A stretch of DNA of 64,000 nt from DASQYE01 sp036389315 (GCA_036389315.1 DASVQF010000039.1:164331-228330), one strand, 5' to 3'. Shown: positions 35,840-45,204, numbered from the stretch's first letter. Numbers and translations are program-made. The notes: a model not told the origin generated them from the letters alone.

Positions 35840-35927
35840 CTTTTCTCTTGCCTTCTGCTTGTGAGGGGAATCGGTTAGGATAAGAGCTTCGCGTGTGGTT
35901 CTCCCCCTGGGCTTGGCTGCTTCAATC

Positions 35928-37604
35928 ATGGAAACAAACAAATCTTGTGCGCGGCGAGCGTCCGCGATCTGTTCACGGGTCTCTCTTCGCAGCTTGGCTC
36001 TGATGTGCGGCGCGGCGCTGTGCCTGGCCCTCTCGTGCGTGCCTCTCTTCGCGCAGGCTAAGACGAGGGATGTTCGTCCCGTAAGGCTTCCTTCGCCGGA
36101 GAAGATCGTCGGCGATTATTTAAAAGCGGTCGGCGGCAAGAAGCGGATGCTGGAGATCAGGGATGCGACTTACGTCTGGACTGTAAGGCTCAAGGAACAG
36201 GAGTTGGGCCAGGCGCGCATGCAGGTCAAGGCTCCGGCTTCGCTGCGCACGGACATGATCTTCGGCAACGGCGAGATCAACTCGGCGGCCAGCGCCAGCT
36301 CCGCCTGGAAGCGCGACCTGGACGGACGACTGCGCACGCTGACCGGCGCGGCTGCGGGCGCGGCCAGGCTTCGCGCGCTGCTGGAAGCGAGCCGGCTGGT
36401 CAATTACAAAAAGCTGAACGTGATGGCGCGGACAGTCTCGTTGGACGAGAGCGTTGGTGAGCAGGCTTACGTGGTGGAGTTTTCCATGCGCGACGGGGCG
36501 CGGCTGCGCGCCTGGTTCAGCACGGCGAGTAAGCTTCTGCTCAGAGTCGCGAGCGAAGCGCAGGCCGCCAGCTTCGGGGATTATCGCGCCGAGCGAGGCA
36601 TACAAGAGCCGCACAAGCTAGAGCTTTATCCGGAAGGCGGCGGCGGGGCCCTGACGCTCTCCTTGCAGAGCGCAGCTTATAACACGGGCCTCGGCGACGC
36701 TCTCTTCGACCCGCCCAAAAGCGCCGAGGCGCTCAATGTGCCCGCGCTCCTGCGTGAAGTCTCGCGCAACCAGGACGCGATTGACGAGCGGGTCAGCCAG
36801 TACACCTTCACACAGAAGATCACCGAGCGCGAGCTGAACAGTCGCGGCGAGACGAAGAAGGAGACCGTCAGTGTCTACGAGGTGTACCCGCTGCCGAATC
36901 GCGCGCCGGTCTTTCGCCTCATCAGCGAGGGGGGCGTGCCGCTCTCGCCAGAGCGCGCGGCAAAAGAGGAGAAGCGCGTCACGGAAGAGCTGGTCAAGGC
37001 GGAACAGAACCGCGAGCGCGACCGTCAAAAACGCGAGCGGGAGAAACAAAAACGCTCGCTTGAACGGCAGGCGCGAGCCCGTGAGAGCGGCGGCGCAACT
37101 CCACAGGAGGAGACGGAAGACGAAGAGCTTGGTATTGCGCAGTTTCTTCGCGCCTGCGAGTTCGTCTCGCCGCGCACGGAGCGTTTTCGTGACCGCGACG
37201 CAGTGGTCTTCGACTTTCGCCCGCGCAAAGGTTTCCGTCCCTCTAACCGCAGCGATGAGATCATCTCGAAGCTGGTCGGAGCCGTCTGGATTGACCCAGT
37301 GGATAAGCAGGTGATGCGTTTGGAAGCCCGCCTCTCCGAAGGCTTCAAGGTGGGCGCGGGCCTGCTGCTCAAGCTGAGTCCCGGCGCGGCCTTCGTCATG
37401 GAGCAGACGCGCATGGCGGACGGAGTGTGGCTTCCGCGCTACGCGCAGATCAATCTCTCCGTCAGGGTGCTGCTCTTCGCGGGCGGCAGCGTCAACAATA
37501 CTTACGAGTGGAGCGATTACAAGCGGTTCGACGCCGAAGCGAGCGGCTATAAAATAGAGCAGCCCGGCGCGGGCAACTCGCCTGCGGAGAAACCCGATCA
37601 ATAA
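35928..37604 (+). CDS. Secreted protein of unknown function
   Basis: 558 residues from the ATG at 35928 (a GTG at 35895 is possible; neither has a good ribosome binding site). A signal peptide (SLALMCGAALCLALSCVPLFAQ) is followed by KIVGDYLKAVGGKKRMLEIRDATY and a beta-rich region, which recalls outer-membrane lipoprotein carrier-like (LolA/LolB fold) proteins. A second domain begins near 285 (SRNQDAIDERVSQYTFTQKI), carries a very charged coiled coil (RERDRQKREREKQKRSLERQ), and continues with FDFRPRKGF, AVWIDPVDKQVMRLEA and PRYAQINLSVRVLLF, again LolA-like. Role unknown; a periplasmic lipid- or protein-binding function is the best guess. Confidence 0.75.
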   Translation: METNKSCARRASAICSRVSLRSLALMCGAALCLALSCVPLFAQAKTRDVRPVRLPSPEKIVGDYLKAVGGKKRMLEIRDATYVWTVRLKEQELGQARMQVKAPASLRTDMIFGNGEINSAASASSAWKRDLDGRLRTLTGAAAGAARLRALLEASRLVNYKKLNVMARTVSLDESVGEQAYVVEFSMRDGARLRAWFSTASKLLLRVASEAQAASFGDYRAERGIQEPHKLELYPEGGGGALTLSLQSAAYNTGLGDALFDPPKSAEALNVPALLREVSRNQDAIDERVSQYTFTQKITERELNSRGETKKETVSVYEVYPLPNRAPVFRLISEGGVPLSPERAAKEEKRVTEELVKAEQNRERDRQKREREKQKRSLERQARARESGGATPQEETEDEELGIAQFLRACEFVSPRTERFRDRDAVVFDFRPRKGFRPSNRSDEIISKLVGAVWIDPVDKQVMRLEARLSEGFKVGAGLLLKLSPGAAFVMEQTRMADGVWLPRYAQINLSVRVLLFAGGSVNNTYEWSDYKRFDAEASGYKIEQPGAGNSPAEKPDQ

Positions 37605-37682
37605 GAACTGAGTGAAGAGCAGGAGAGGCAGGCTTTCAAACAGCCGTCCTCCCTTTCTCGTTCGCGGAAGGAAGAGTTTTGA

Positions 37683-39044
37683 ATGAATGAAGTTGTCGTC
37701 ATAGGCGGCGGGCTCGCCGGAGTAGAGGCCGCTTGGCAGGCCGCGCTCGCGGGCGCAAGCGTCCGCCTCTACGAGATGCGGCCCGTCAAACAGACGCCAG
37801 CGCACCGCACGGACAAGCTCGCCGAGATAGTCTGCTCCAACTCGCTCAAGTCGGACGAGCAGGGAACGGCCCCATATCTCTTGAAAGAGGAGCTGCGGCG
37901 CGCCGGCTCGCTCGTCATGGAGGCGGCGACGGCGACGCGCGTTCCGGCCGGAGCGGCCCTCGCCGTTGACCGGCACAGGTTCGCAGACTACATCACAGAG
38001 CGCATAGCTTCGCACCCAGGCATTACCCTGGTTCGCGAAGAGGTAACGAGGCTGCCCGAAGATGAGATCACGATCATCGCGACCGGCCCCCTGACCTCAG
38101 ACGCTTTGACGGCGCAGATCATGCGACTGACGGGCAGCGACCAGCTCTACTTCTACGACGCGATAGCCCCCATTGTCGCCGCCGATTCCGTCAATACCGA
38201 GATAGCCTTTCGCGCCGCGCGCTACGGCAAGGGCGGCGACGATTATCTCAACTGCCCATTAGACCGCGAGCAGTACGAGCACTTTTACCGAGAGCTGGTG
38301 GAAGCCAAAAGCGTCCCGCTCCATCGCTTTGAAGAGACGCGCTGGTTTGAAGCCTGCCTGCCGATTGAAGAGCTGGCACGACGCGGCGTAGAGACTCTGC
38401 GCTATGGGCCCATGAAGCCGGTCGGGCTCCTTGACCCGCGCACGGGCCGCGAGCCCTACGCAGCCGTGCAGCTTAGGCAGGAGAACCTGATGGCCGACGC
38501 CTACAGCCTGGTGGGCTTTCAGAACCACTTGCGCTTTGGCGAGCAGGCGCGCGTACTCCGCCTCATCCCCGGCCTTGAGCAGGCAGAAGTTTTACAGTAC
38601 GGGCAGATTCATCGCAACACTTATATCTGTGGGCCCAGGGTGCTCGCGCCCTCTCTCAACATGAGGGAGCGGCCCCGTACGTTCTTTGCCGGGCAGATCA
38701 GCGGCGTCGAAGGATACGTCGAATCGGTGGCGACGGGCTGGCTGGCCGGTCTCAACGCTGCGCGCCTGAGCGCGGGCAAGCCTCTGGTGACTGCGCCTGC
38801 TGTGAGCGCGACGGGCGCGCTCGCGCGTTACGTCTCAAGCGCCCGGACGAAGAATTACCAGCCGGTCAATATAACTTTCGCCCTGCTTGAGCCGCTTGCA
38901 GAAGACTTGAGGCGGCGCGTGCGGCGCAAGCGCGAGCGCCACCATTTGCAGGTCGAGCTTGCGCTCAAAGAGTGGGACGCCTGGCTTCAGAGCTTGCGCG
39001 GCGAGACGGCGCTCACAGCCTCGCCCCAATCCCTCGCGGTCTAA
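37683..39044 (+). CDS. trmFO: Methylenetetrahydrofolate-tRNA (uracil-54-C5) methyltransferase
   Basis: FAD- and folate-dependent enzyme that makes ribothymidine at position 54 in the T loop of tRNAs. 453 residues. Visible: FAD-binding VVVIGGGLAGVEAAWQAA at the N-terminus, LYEMRPVKQTPAH, the active-site Cys in EIVCSNSLKSD (about residue 51), DRHRFADYITE, LYFYDAIAPIVAADSV, the second conserved Cys in WFEACLPIEELARRG, and FAGQISGVEGYVESVATGW. Length and motifs are standard. It meets the SIR2-TPR gene tail to tail with only 2 bp between stops and no terminator, so the two transcripts must overlap. Confidence 0.96.
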   Translation: MNEVVVIGGGLAGVEAAWQAALAGASVRLYEMRPVKQTPAHRTDKLAEIVCSNSLKSDEQGTAPYLLKEELRRAGSLVMEAATATRVPAGAALAVDRHRFADYITERIASHPGITLVREEVTRLPEDEITIIATGPLTSDALTAQIMRLTGSDQLYFYDAIAPIVAADSVNTEIAFRAARYGKGGDDYLNCPLDREQYEHFYRELVEAKSVPLHRFEETRWFEACLPIEELARRGVETLRYGPMKPVGLLDPRTGREPYAAVQLRQENLMADAYSLVGFQNHLRFGEQARVLRLIPGLEQAEVLQYGQIHRNTYICGPRVLAPSLNMRERPRTFFAGQISGVEGYVESVATGWLAGLNAARLSAGKPLVTAPAVSATGALARYVSSARTKNYQPVNITFALLEPLAEDLRRRVRRKRERHHLQVELALKEWDAWLQSLRGETALTASPQSLAV

Positions 39045-39046
39045 GG

Positions 39047-41314
39047 CTAGGAGCGCCTGTTGGGCTGGGGCGGAATCCACGGCTGCTGTTGCTGTGCCTG
39101 CTGAGATTGATTTTGCAGCCAGGGCGCATTCTGGCGCTGAAGGGCCTGAAACGCCGCCAGGCGATTGCCCATGAATTGCTGATCCATCATCTGCAACTGC
39201 ATCTGTAATTGCTGTGCGATTGGTGGCGCGACCCGCATCAATTGCTGATACGCGCCGTTGAATTCCTGCCAGCGATTGTTGACCCAATAGATCATGCAGA
39301 GCATGTAGTAGGGCAGCGACCGGCTCGGGTTCGACTGCGCCGCTTGCCGGAAATATCTTTCGGCGAGATCGAAGCGATTCAGATTCGAGTAGAGGATGCC
39401 CGCGTCGGCGAGGATGCGGCTGTCGTGTGGGCTCAGCCTGAGGGCTTCCTCTATCTCGCGCTGGGCTTCCATGATTCTTCCGAGCGTAAAATAGATTTGG
39501 CCGAGCCATCCGCGCGCCTCCGCAGACGTGGGCTCGCTGCGGACGGCGGCCTCTGCGTGCTCCAGCGCCAGGTCTAGCCTCTGCTGCAACGAGTAGAAGT
39601 TGACTGCTTGCAGGCGGTAGCTGAGGTTTCGCGGGTCGAGCTGGGTTGCCTGTCTGATTTCCGCAGCGGCCTCATCCAATTTCCCGAGCCGTATTAGAAT
39701 GTTAGCCAGCGCGAAATGGTACTGGGCATTTCGCGGCTTAAGCTCGGCGGCTCTCCTTATCTCCTGAAGCGCACGGTCAATCAGGCCGCGCTGTTCCAGC
39801 ACGGCAGCCTTCATGGCATGCAGCTCGTCTGAATTCGGCTGGCGCTCCAGTAGCACGTCAATCTCTCGCAAGGCATCTTCAAACCGGCTGCTTGTGGCGT
39901 AGAGCACGATCAGGCTTCGCCGGGAGAGGTGATCTTTGGGCACGCGCTTGAGCAGCTCTTCGAGGACGATGATGCTCTCTGCGTACTTCTGCAAGCGCCA
40001 GTAGTGGCGCGCCAGCCTGTAGCGCGGCGCGAGGATGCGCTGGTTCAGTCTGACCGCCTCCCTCCACTTCACAGCAGCCTCTTCCAGGGCCGCTTCGGAG
40101 GCTTCCTCTTCGCCCTGGACTGCGAGCGCGTCGCCCCAGGTCATCACTGCGTTGGCATCGTCTGGCCGCCGCTGGCAATACTTGACGATCAGCGTGAGGG
40201 CCGTCTTGTAGTCGCGTTGGCCCAGCGCGATCTGAGCCTGCATCAGGTCGAAGGCGTCGAGGTCTGTCTCCTTGGCCCACGGCCTGTTCAACTCTTCTTC
40301 GAGTTTCAGCCTGTGCGCGTTAATCATGGGGTCGTTCTGCTGGCCGCCCATCGTGTTCTCTACGAGCCGGTTGAATCTCTCGCGCACGGACTCGTGCGGG
40401 TGCAAGACCGTGCGGGGCAGGTCTAGCTTGAGTGCGGAGTGCAGGCGCGACATGAAGAGGTCGAAATCCGGGCACTGGAAGAGATGGAAGTGCTTGGGGT
40501 ATCTCCGCGCCAGCTCTTGAACGCGCGGGGCCAGCCTCCGTTTGTCATTATCTTGCGGCCGCACTCCCCAGTAGATGCCGTTCGGGAAGGAGTCCTTATC
40601 ATTTATCATCTCTTCGATGACACGCATGACGGACTGGTCGCGCCCGGCGTAGCCGATGACGACCATGCCGCACTGCTTGCCGAACTCCCTGAACTTGTGA
40701 TCCATGTTTGGGTCTAGCTGTTTCAGTTCCTCCGGGGTGTTCTTCAAGTGCTGGAACAGGTAGTCGCCGTGCAGCTTGACGATCTTGGCGCGGTCAGAGG
40801 TGATAGAGATGTTCTCGACCAACGAATCGGCCGCGCACACCATGGCGTTATAGCCGAGGTACATAGTCAGCGCGTCGTTAATCAGGTCGTCGAAGTTGGT
40901 GGTGAAGATGACGTTGAAGTAGCCGGACTTGACTATGTTGGCGAGGTAGAGGTAGCACCAACCGGGGAAGCCCGCTTCGATCTTCGGCTCGACATACTTC
41001 TGGCGGGCGCGCGGGTTGGGAAAGAGCATCTCAAAAAGTATGGAGTACTCGTCGTCCTTGTCGTACCAGGGCTGATTTTCGCACCATGACTTGAAATGAA
41101 CGTCGGGCAGCATGGCGCGGTCTTCAAAGACCATCTTCCGCCACTCGGCGATCATATCCGAAGCCAGCGGCACGCCGGAGCTTTTCGACGCGCCCGCGCC
41201 GAGAAAAAGTGTGAATTCGCGCCTGTCGGCTTGGGCGACCAGGCGTATGACCTGTGTAAGCGGAAGCAGGTCGAACCCTTGTGAGGGTTTGGCGCTCTTT
41301 GAGTTGGTAACCAT
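39047..41314 (-). CDS. SIR2-like domain fused to TPR repeats
   Basis: 755 residues from the ATG at 41314. That start is chosen because a TTGACA/TATGTT promoter lies at 41393-41422 inside the longer open frame (to 41461), and AGAAGGGT precedes it. Residues about 20-300 form a SIR2-like Rossmann domain: LFLGAGASKSSGVP (about 36-49), FTTNFDD (138-143) and KLHGDY (181-185), with CGMVVIGYAGRDQSV. This SIR2_2-type domain is found in bacterial NAD-degrading defence proteins. Residues about 350-690 are TPR repeats, and the tail is rich in Gln. The layout (NADase-like head, sensor-like repeats) fits an abortive-infection effector, but no partner gene is adjacent; neighbours are trmFO and a VWFA gene. 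Confidence 0.85.
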   Translation of the reverse strand: MVTNSKSAKPSQGFDLLPLTQVIRLVAQADRREFTLFLGAGASKSSGVPLASDMIAEWRKMVFEDRAMLPDVHFKSWCENQPWYDKDDEYSILFEMLFPNPRARQKYVEPKIEAGFPGWCYLYLANIVKSGYFNVIFTTNFDDLINDALTMYLGYNAMVCAADSLVENISITSDRAKIVKLHGDYLFQHLKNTPEELKQLDPNMDHKFREFGKQCGMVVIGYAGRDQSVMRVIEEMINDKDSFPNGIYWGVRPQDNDKRRLAPRVQELARRYPKHFHLFQCPDFDLFMSRLHSALKLDLPRTVLHPHESVRERFNRLVENTMGGQQNDPMINAHRLKLEEELNRPWAKETDLDAFDLMQAQIALGQRDYKTALTLIVKYCQRRPDDANAVMTWGDALAVQGEEEASEAALEEAAVKWREAVRLNQRILAPRYRLARHYWRLQKYAESIIVLEELLKRVPKDHLSRRSLIVLYATSSRFEDALREIDVLLERQPNSDELHAMKAAVLEQRGLIDRALQEIRRAAELKPRNAQYHFALANILIRLGKLDEAAAEIRQATQLDPRNLSYRLQAVNFYSLQQRLDLALEHAEAAVRSEPTSAEARGWLGQIYFTLGRIMEAQREIEEALRLSPHDSRILADAGILYSNLNRFDLAERYFRQAAQSNPSRSLPYYMLCMIYWVNNRWQEFNGAYQQLMRVAPPIAQQLQMQLQMMDQQFMGNRLAAFQALQRQNAPWLQNQSQQAQQQQPWIPPQPNRRS

Positions 41315-41392
41315 TTCTTTGACCCTTCTGTGAACCGCGAGAGTGTAAGGCCGTCCCATTCGCTGTGAGGCGAATGGCTCGATGACGCCTTC

Positions 41393-41422
41393 AACATATT
41401 TCTCTTCGCGCCCCGATGTCAA
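41393..41422 (-). promoter_or_regulatory. Promoter of the SIR2-TPR gene
   Basis: Minus strand: TTGACA (41422-41417), 18-bp spacer, TATGTT (41398-41393). The predicted start near 41386 excludes the longest possible reading frame starts at 41461 and 41431. Confidence 0.6.
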
Positions 41423-41637
41423 CGTCTTCATCCGCCCGAGGGGGCGAATCCGGCCGGGCAACGATCAGGGGGCTGGCGGCGTCAACCATTTTGAAATTCC
41501 GGCTCGACGGGCGCGCGTGTTATCCTTTGCCGAAGAGGACAGGGCTGATACCCGAAGCGGCTCGATCCCGGTTGCTTACCTGATCCGTTCCGGACGGGCG
41601 GAAATTCTTACAAGGGAAAGGGCGGAAACTGAGACTC

Positions 41638-43611
41638 TTGGCTTTACATCATCGCGCGCGGGCGTTGGCCCGCCGTCCCCACACTCTGACACGATTAAGG
41701 CAGCGGCCCAAGCTCTTCTCTTTCACTTCGGGCAGCGGGCCCACAAAGCCCCTCTGCTGTGCTCTCGTCTGCCTGGCTCTGATACTCTTGCCTCTCACTT
41801 TGGGCGCGCGCCCTTTTGCGCAGTCGGGGCGTCGTAAGACACAGACTTCGCAGCGGCCTTCCACTTCTTCTGCGCGCACGCCTGCGCCGTCGCCCACGCC
41901 TACGCGCCCGAGGCGAGTGGCAACAGCACAGCCTTCCGTCTCGCCGGCAAAGACGACCGCCGCCCCGCAGGAGCGCATCCCTTCAGACCCGTCCATGCTC
42001 GGCGAGCCTCCGCCCTGGCCCTCGCCTTCGCCCAAGCCTGCGGCTGCGGCGGCAAGCCCTGCTGACGCGGGCGAAGAGGTAGATGCTTCGGATGTCGTAC
42101 GCATCAACTCCAATCTGGTGACCGTGCCCACTTCTGTCCTGGACGCTTCGGGGCGGCCCGTCACAGACCTCAAGCTGGAAGATTTCGAGCTGCGCGTGGA
42201 CGGGCAGCCGAAACCGATCAGCGAGCTGGGAAGCAGCGAGACGCCCGTCACGCTCGCGCTCCTCTTTGACAACAGCTCAAGCCTGACGGCTGCGCGCGAG
42301 TTTGAGAAGCAGGCTGCCGTACGCTTCTTCCGCAGCGTCCTGAGGCCCGCGACAGACCTCGCGGCCATCTATTCCATCTCGACCTTTCCAGTCCTCGAAC
42401 AGCCTTTGACCAATGATGTCCGCACCCTCGTTCGCACAATCGAACGCTTCGGCAAGCCCGAAGGCGCAACGGCCCTCTTTGACACAGTGGTACAGGCCGC
42501 AGACTACCTGCGCCCCTACCAGCGCGGGCGCAAAGTGATCGTCATCGTCTCGGACGGCGCGGACACGATCAGCGATATAAATTTCGATGCGGCCTTGCAG
42601 CGCGTGCAGGCGGCCGACTGCCAGATTTATGCAGTCCAGACCGGGCAGATAGAGAATGCCAACCTGAGAGACCTCGCAGCCGAGCGGCGCTTGCAGGATT
42701 TCGCAGGGCAGACGGGCGGCGCAGTCTACGTGCCCAGGGGCACGACCGACCTCGACACGGCCTTCGCCCAAATCTCGGCCGACCTGGCCCAGCAGTATGT
42801 CCTCAGCTACTACCCGAACGACGAGCGACGCGACAATCTCTACCGCACGATCAGCGTCCGGATAGTCACGCGCCCGAACCTGCGCGTCAGGGCGCGCAAA
42901 GGTTACTACCCGCGCCGCGTGGAAAGGTTCACAGGCACGGCGCAGCCGGCCATCGGCACACCCGTAGTCGCAAGCCTCGATGGGCCCACACAGGTCTCGG
43001 CGGATGTTTCGAGAGGGGCTAGAGAGGAGCCGAGCGCGCCAGCGTCGCCCGTGCGCGCAAGCTCTTCGGACGATTCTCTCGGGAGAGGACGGGGCCCGGC
43101 CGGGCCGCCAGACCCGGACGCTCCGGCCGCGCGTCGAAGCGTGGTTGCGAACAATGCTGCGAGCAATGCTGCGAGGTCGTCCGGCTCGACCGCGACGACG
43201 CCGCCGCAGCAGCCGAGAGCGCCCGGCCCTTCAAAGCCCGCGCCCGCTGCGCCTCCCATCGAAACCCGTCAAACGACCGCGAAGCCGACGCCAGCCCCGG
43301 AAGCCGCGCCTTCAACATCAAAAGCTGCTCCCGTTTCGGGCGGCGTGCTCAACGGCAAAGCTCTCAGCCTGCCGCTTCCCATCTATCCGGAAGCCGCGCG
43401 CAACGCCCGCGCCTACGGCATGGTCACGGTCGAGGTGACGATTGACGAGCGCGGCGAAGTGATCGCTGCCCGCGCCATCTCGGGCCACCAGGTCTTGCAC
43501 GCTTCGGCCGTCGCGGCGGCCCGTCGCGCGCGCTTTGCTCCGACCAAACTCTCGGGGCAGCCCGTCAAGGTGACGGGCGTCATCAACTATAATTTCAATC
43601 CCGCGCACTGA
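41638..43611 (+). CDS. VWFA-related protein with TonB-like C-terminal domain
   Basis: 657 residues if the TTG at 41638 is used; the signal sequence PLCCALVCLALILLPLTLGA begins near residue 37, so the start is uncertain. Regions: a Pro/Ser/Thr-rich linker; RINSNLVTVPTSVLDASGRP and DFELRVDGQPKPI, the lead-in of the acidobacterial VWFA-related family; a von Willebrand A domain with MIDAS residues in LLFDNSSSLTAA and VIVIVSDGADT; a second low-complexity stretch; and a TonB C-terminal-like domain (YPEAARNARAYGMVTVEVTI, ARRARFAPTKLSG). Probably exported and anchored in the envelope. Combining VWA with a TonB-type domain suggests contact with an outer-membrane partner. Confidence 0.87.
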   Translation: MALHHRARALARRPHTLTRLRQRPKLFSFTSGSGPTKPLCCALVCLALILLPLTLGARPFAQSGRRKTQTSQRPSTSSARTPAPSPTPTRPRRVATAQPSVSPAKTTAAPQERIPSDPSMLGEPPPWPSPSPKPAAAAASPADAGEEVDASDVVRINSNLVTVPTSVLDASGRPVTDLKLEDFELRVDGQPKPISELGSSETPVTLALLFDNSSSLTAAREFEKQAAVRFFRSVLRPATDLAAIYSISTFPVLEQPLTNDVRTLVRTIERFGKPEGATALFDTVVQAADYLRPYQRGRKVIVIVSDGADTISDINFDAALQRVQAADCQIYAVQTGQIENANLRDLAAERRLQDFAGQTGGAVYVPRGTTDLDTAFAQISADLAQQYVLSYYPNDERRDNLYRTISVRIVTRPNLRVRARKGYYPRRVERFTGTAQPAIGTPVVASLDGPTQVSADVSRGAREEPSAPASPVRASSSDDSLGRGRGPAGPPDPDAPAARRSVVANNAASNAARSSGSTATTPPQQPRAPGPSKPAPAAPPIETRQTTAKPTPAPEAAPSTSKAAPVSGGVLNGKALSLPLPIYPEAARNARAYGMVTVEVTIDERGEVIAARAISGHQVLHASAVAAARRARFAPTKLSGQPVKVTGVINYNFNPAH

Positions 43612-43667
43612 AAGCTTAGGTTTGCTGCGGCACTAACATCTCTCTCTCGAACGGTCACGGAACGCTT

Positions 43668-44588
43668 ATGATCGAACAACTACTCGGACAGTTTTTCGAG
43701 CACCTGCGCTACGAGCGTAACGTCAGCGAGCACACGCTGCGAAATTATGCGAGCGACCTGATGCAGTTCTACGATTACCTTGCGCCCGCAGATGCTAATG
43801 GCTCGCGCCGCGAAGTTGACATCCGCCAGATAGACCACATCACCATCCGCGAATGGCTCTCCACCCTGCACGCGGCGCAGAAGAAGAAGACCTCTGTCGC
43901 GCGCAAGCTGGCGGCCCTTCGCACCTTCTTTCAATTCCTGGTACGTGAAGGCGTCGTCGAATTGAATCCGGCCAAGCTGGTCTCGACTCCGCGCCTGGAA
44001 AAGAAGCTGCCCAACCACCTCTCCATCGAAGACGCCATCCGCTTTATCGAAACGCCGGACACCGAGACAGACCTCGGCAAACGCGACCGCGCCATCCTTG
44101 AGCTGCTTTACGGGACGGGCGTCAGAGTCTCCGAGTTGACGAGGCTAGACCTCTCGGACGTGGATTTTCAGAACAAGCTGGTGAGGGTGACGGGCAAGCG
44201 GCGCAAGCAGAGAGTCGTGCCCTTCGGAGACCCGGCGCTTCATGCGCTCCTGAACTACCTGACGGTGCGCACCGCCTTCCTTCAGAACGCGCCGCTCGCC
44301 GAGCGCGACACGCAGGCGCTTTTTCTCAACTACCAGGGCACTCGCATCACGACGCGCTCCGTGGGCCGGATGGTCGATAAATACATAGACATCTGCGCAG
44401 GCATACACAACATCAGCCCGCACTCCTTGCGCCACAGCTTCGCCACGCATCTGCTGGACAGCGGCGCAGACCTGCGCGACATTCAAGAGCTACTGGGACA
44501 TGCGCGGCTCTCGACCACGCAAATCTACACGCACGTCTCAATGGAAAAGCTGATCGAAGTCTACGACAAATCTCATCCCAAAGCGTGA
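43668..44588 (+). CDS. xerC: Tyrosine recombinase XerC/XerD family
   Basis: 306 residues, the standard Xer size. N-terminal SAM-like DNA-binding domain (FFEHLRYERNVSEHTLRNYASDL) and C-terminal catalytic domain with the Arg in GTGVRVSELTRLD, the Lys in TGKRRKQRVVPF, His-x-x-Arg in PHSLRHSFATHLL, the second His in LGHARLS, and the Tyr nucleophile in TQIYTHVS. Xer recombinases resolve chromosome dimers at dif. XerC versus XerD cannot be separated by eye. It sits 56 bp after the VWFA gene and is followed by a hairpin repeat. No sign of a mobile element around it, so a housekeeping role is likely. Confidence 0.92.
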   Translation: MIEQLLGQFFEHLRYERNVSEHTLRNYASDLMQFYDYLAPADANGSRREVDIRQIDHITIREWLSTLHAAQKKKTSVARKLAALRTFFQFLVREGVVELNPAKLVSTPRLEKKLPNHLSIEDAIRFIETPDTETDLGKRDRAILELLYGTGVRVSELTRLDLSDVDFQNKLVRVTGKRRKQRVVPFGDPALHALLNYLTVRTAFLQNAPLAERDTQALFLNYQGTRITTRSVGRMVDKYIDICAGIHNISPHSLRHSFATHLLDSGADLRDIQELLGHARLSTTQIYTHVSMEKLIEVYDKSHPKA

Positions 44589-44593
44589 AAGGC

Positions 44594-44674
44594 AGTGGCA
44601 AGCGACAAGTGACTTGGTGACGAGAGAAAAGCTGTTGCTCTTGCTTTTGCTCGTCACTTGTCACTCTTCACTGC
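44594..44674. repeat. GTGAC-type inverted repeat, copy 2
   Basis: Arm CAGTGGCAAGCGACAAGTGAC.. from 44594 pairs with CTCGTCACTTGTCACTCTTC.. to 44674. The loop GAGAAAAGCTGTTGCTCTTG is close to that of the copy at 23158-23244, and both share CGTCACTTGTCACTC. It fills the gap between xerC and the convergent DksA-like gene and may terminate both. Confidence 0.8.
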
Positions 44675-44676
44675 TT

Positions 44677-45054
44677 TTAGAGCGTCGGAGCGTCTTGCTG
44701 TCCTTCGCTGGCTTCGATCTGGGCCTGGCAGGCGGCGTCGTAGCGTGCCGTGGGAAGGGCTTCGAGCCGTCGCTCGTCAATCGGCTTGCCGCAACGCTCG
44801 CACACTCCGTACGTGCCTTCTTCGATTCTTCTGAGCGCCTGGTCTATGTCGGCTACCATGCGGGATTCGCGCTCGCCCAAACGCAGGGCAAGCTCCTGAT
44901 TAACGTCTTGCAGCGACATGTCAACGCTATCTTTCACGCCGTCGTCGGCCGCCGCTTCAAGGGCTGCGGCCTGATCTTCGCGCACGTTCTCCGTGCGTCG
45001 CCTCAGCTCTTCCCTCAACACTGTGCGAAAGTGCTCTAGCTTCTGTGCATCCAT
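44677..45054 (-). CDS. DksA/TraR-family regulator with altered zinc finger
   Basis: 125 residues: an N-terminal coiled coil (KLEHFRTVLREELRRRTEN, DVNQELALRLGERE) and a C-terminal zinc finger. DksA-like proteins insert into the RNA polymerase secondary channel and act with ppGpp. The finger reads CERC-x17-D-x2-C, so the third zinc ligand of the usual C4 finger is Asp (in RYDAACQAQ). The acidic tip residues at the end of the coiled coil (LQDVNQ region) cannot be judged by eye. A perfect TATAAT lies about 97 bp upstream. It is convergent with xerC. Confidence 0.88.
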   Translation of the reverse strand: MDAQKLEHFRTVLREELRRRTENVREDQAAALEAAADDGVKDSVDMSLQDVNQELALRLGERESRMVADIDQALRRIEEGTYGVCERCGKPIDERRLEALPTARYDAACQAQIEASEGQQDAPTL

Positions 45055-45150
45055 AAAATCCCCTGTGACCTCTATCTATAAATTTTGATGACCGACAACC
45101 GGCTCAAATTCTATTGCTCTGAATAATCTTCGCCGCGAAAACGAGCGCCG

Positions 45151-45156
45151 ATTATA
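45151..45156 (-). promoter_or_regulatory. -10 element of the DksA-like gene
   Basis: Perfect TATAAT on the minus strand; no convincing -35 at 16-18 bp. Downstream sequence CGTTTTCGCG followed by AAGATT resembles that after the uvrA -10 at 52680-52685. Confidence 0.45.
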
Positions 45157-45204
45157 CCCTACACTCTCGCCGCGAGCGTAATGCCAAGGGGATAGAAGGA
45201 GTTG

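Noticed and set aside
36618..38015. Long minus-strand frame opposite the secreted unknown and trmFO
   Set aside because: Spans two real plus-strand genes and their gap; no family signal.
43668..44588. XerC as the recombinase of the tRNA-Thr island or the toxin-antitoxin cassette
   Set aside because: Size and motifs are those of housekeeping Xer, and it lies 5-12 kb from both repeats with no repeat of its own.
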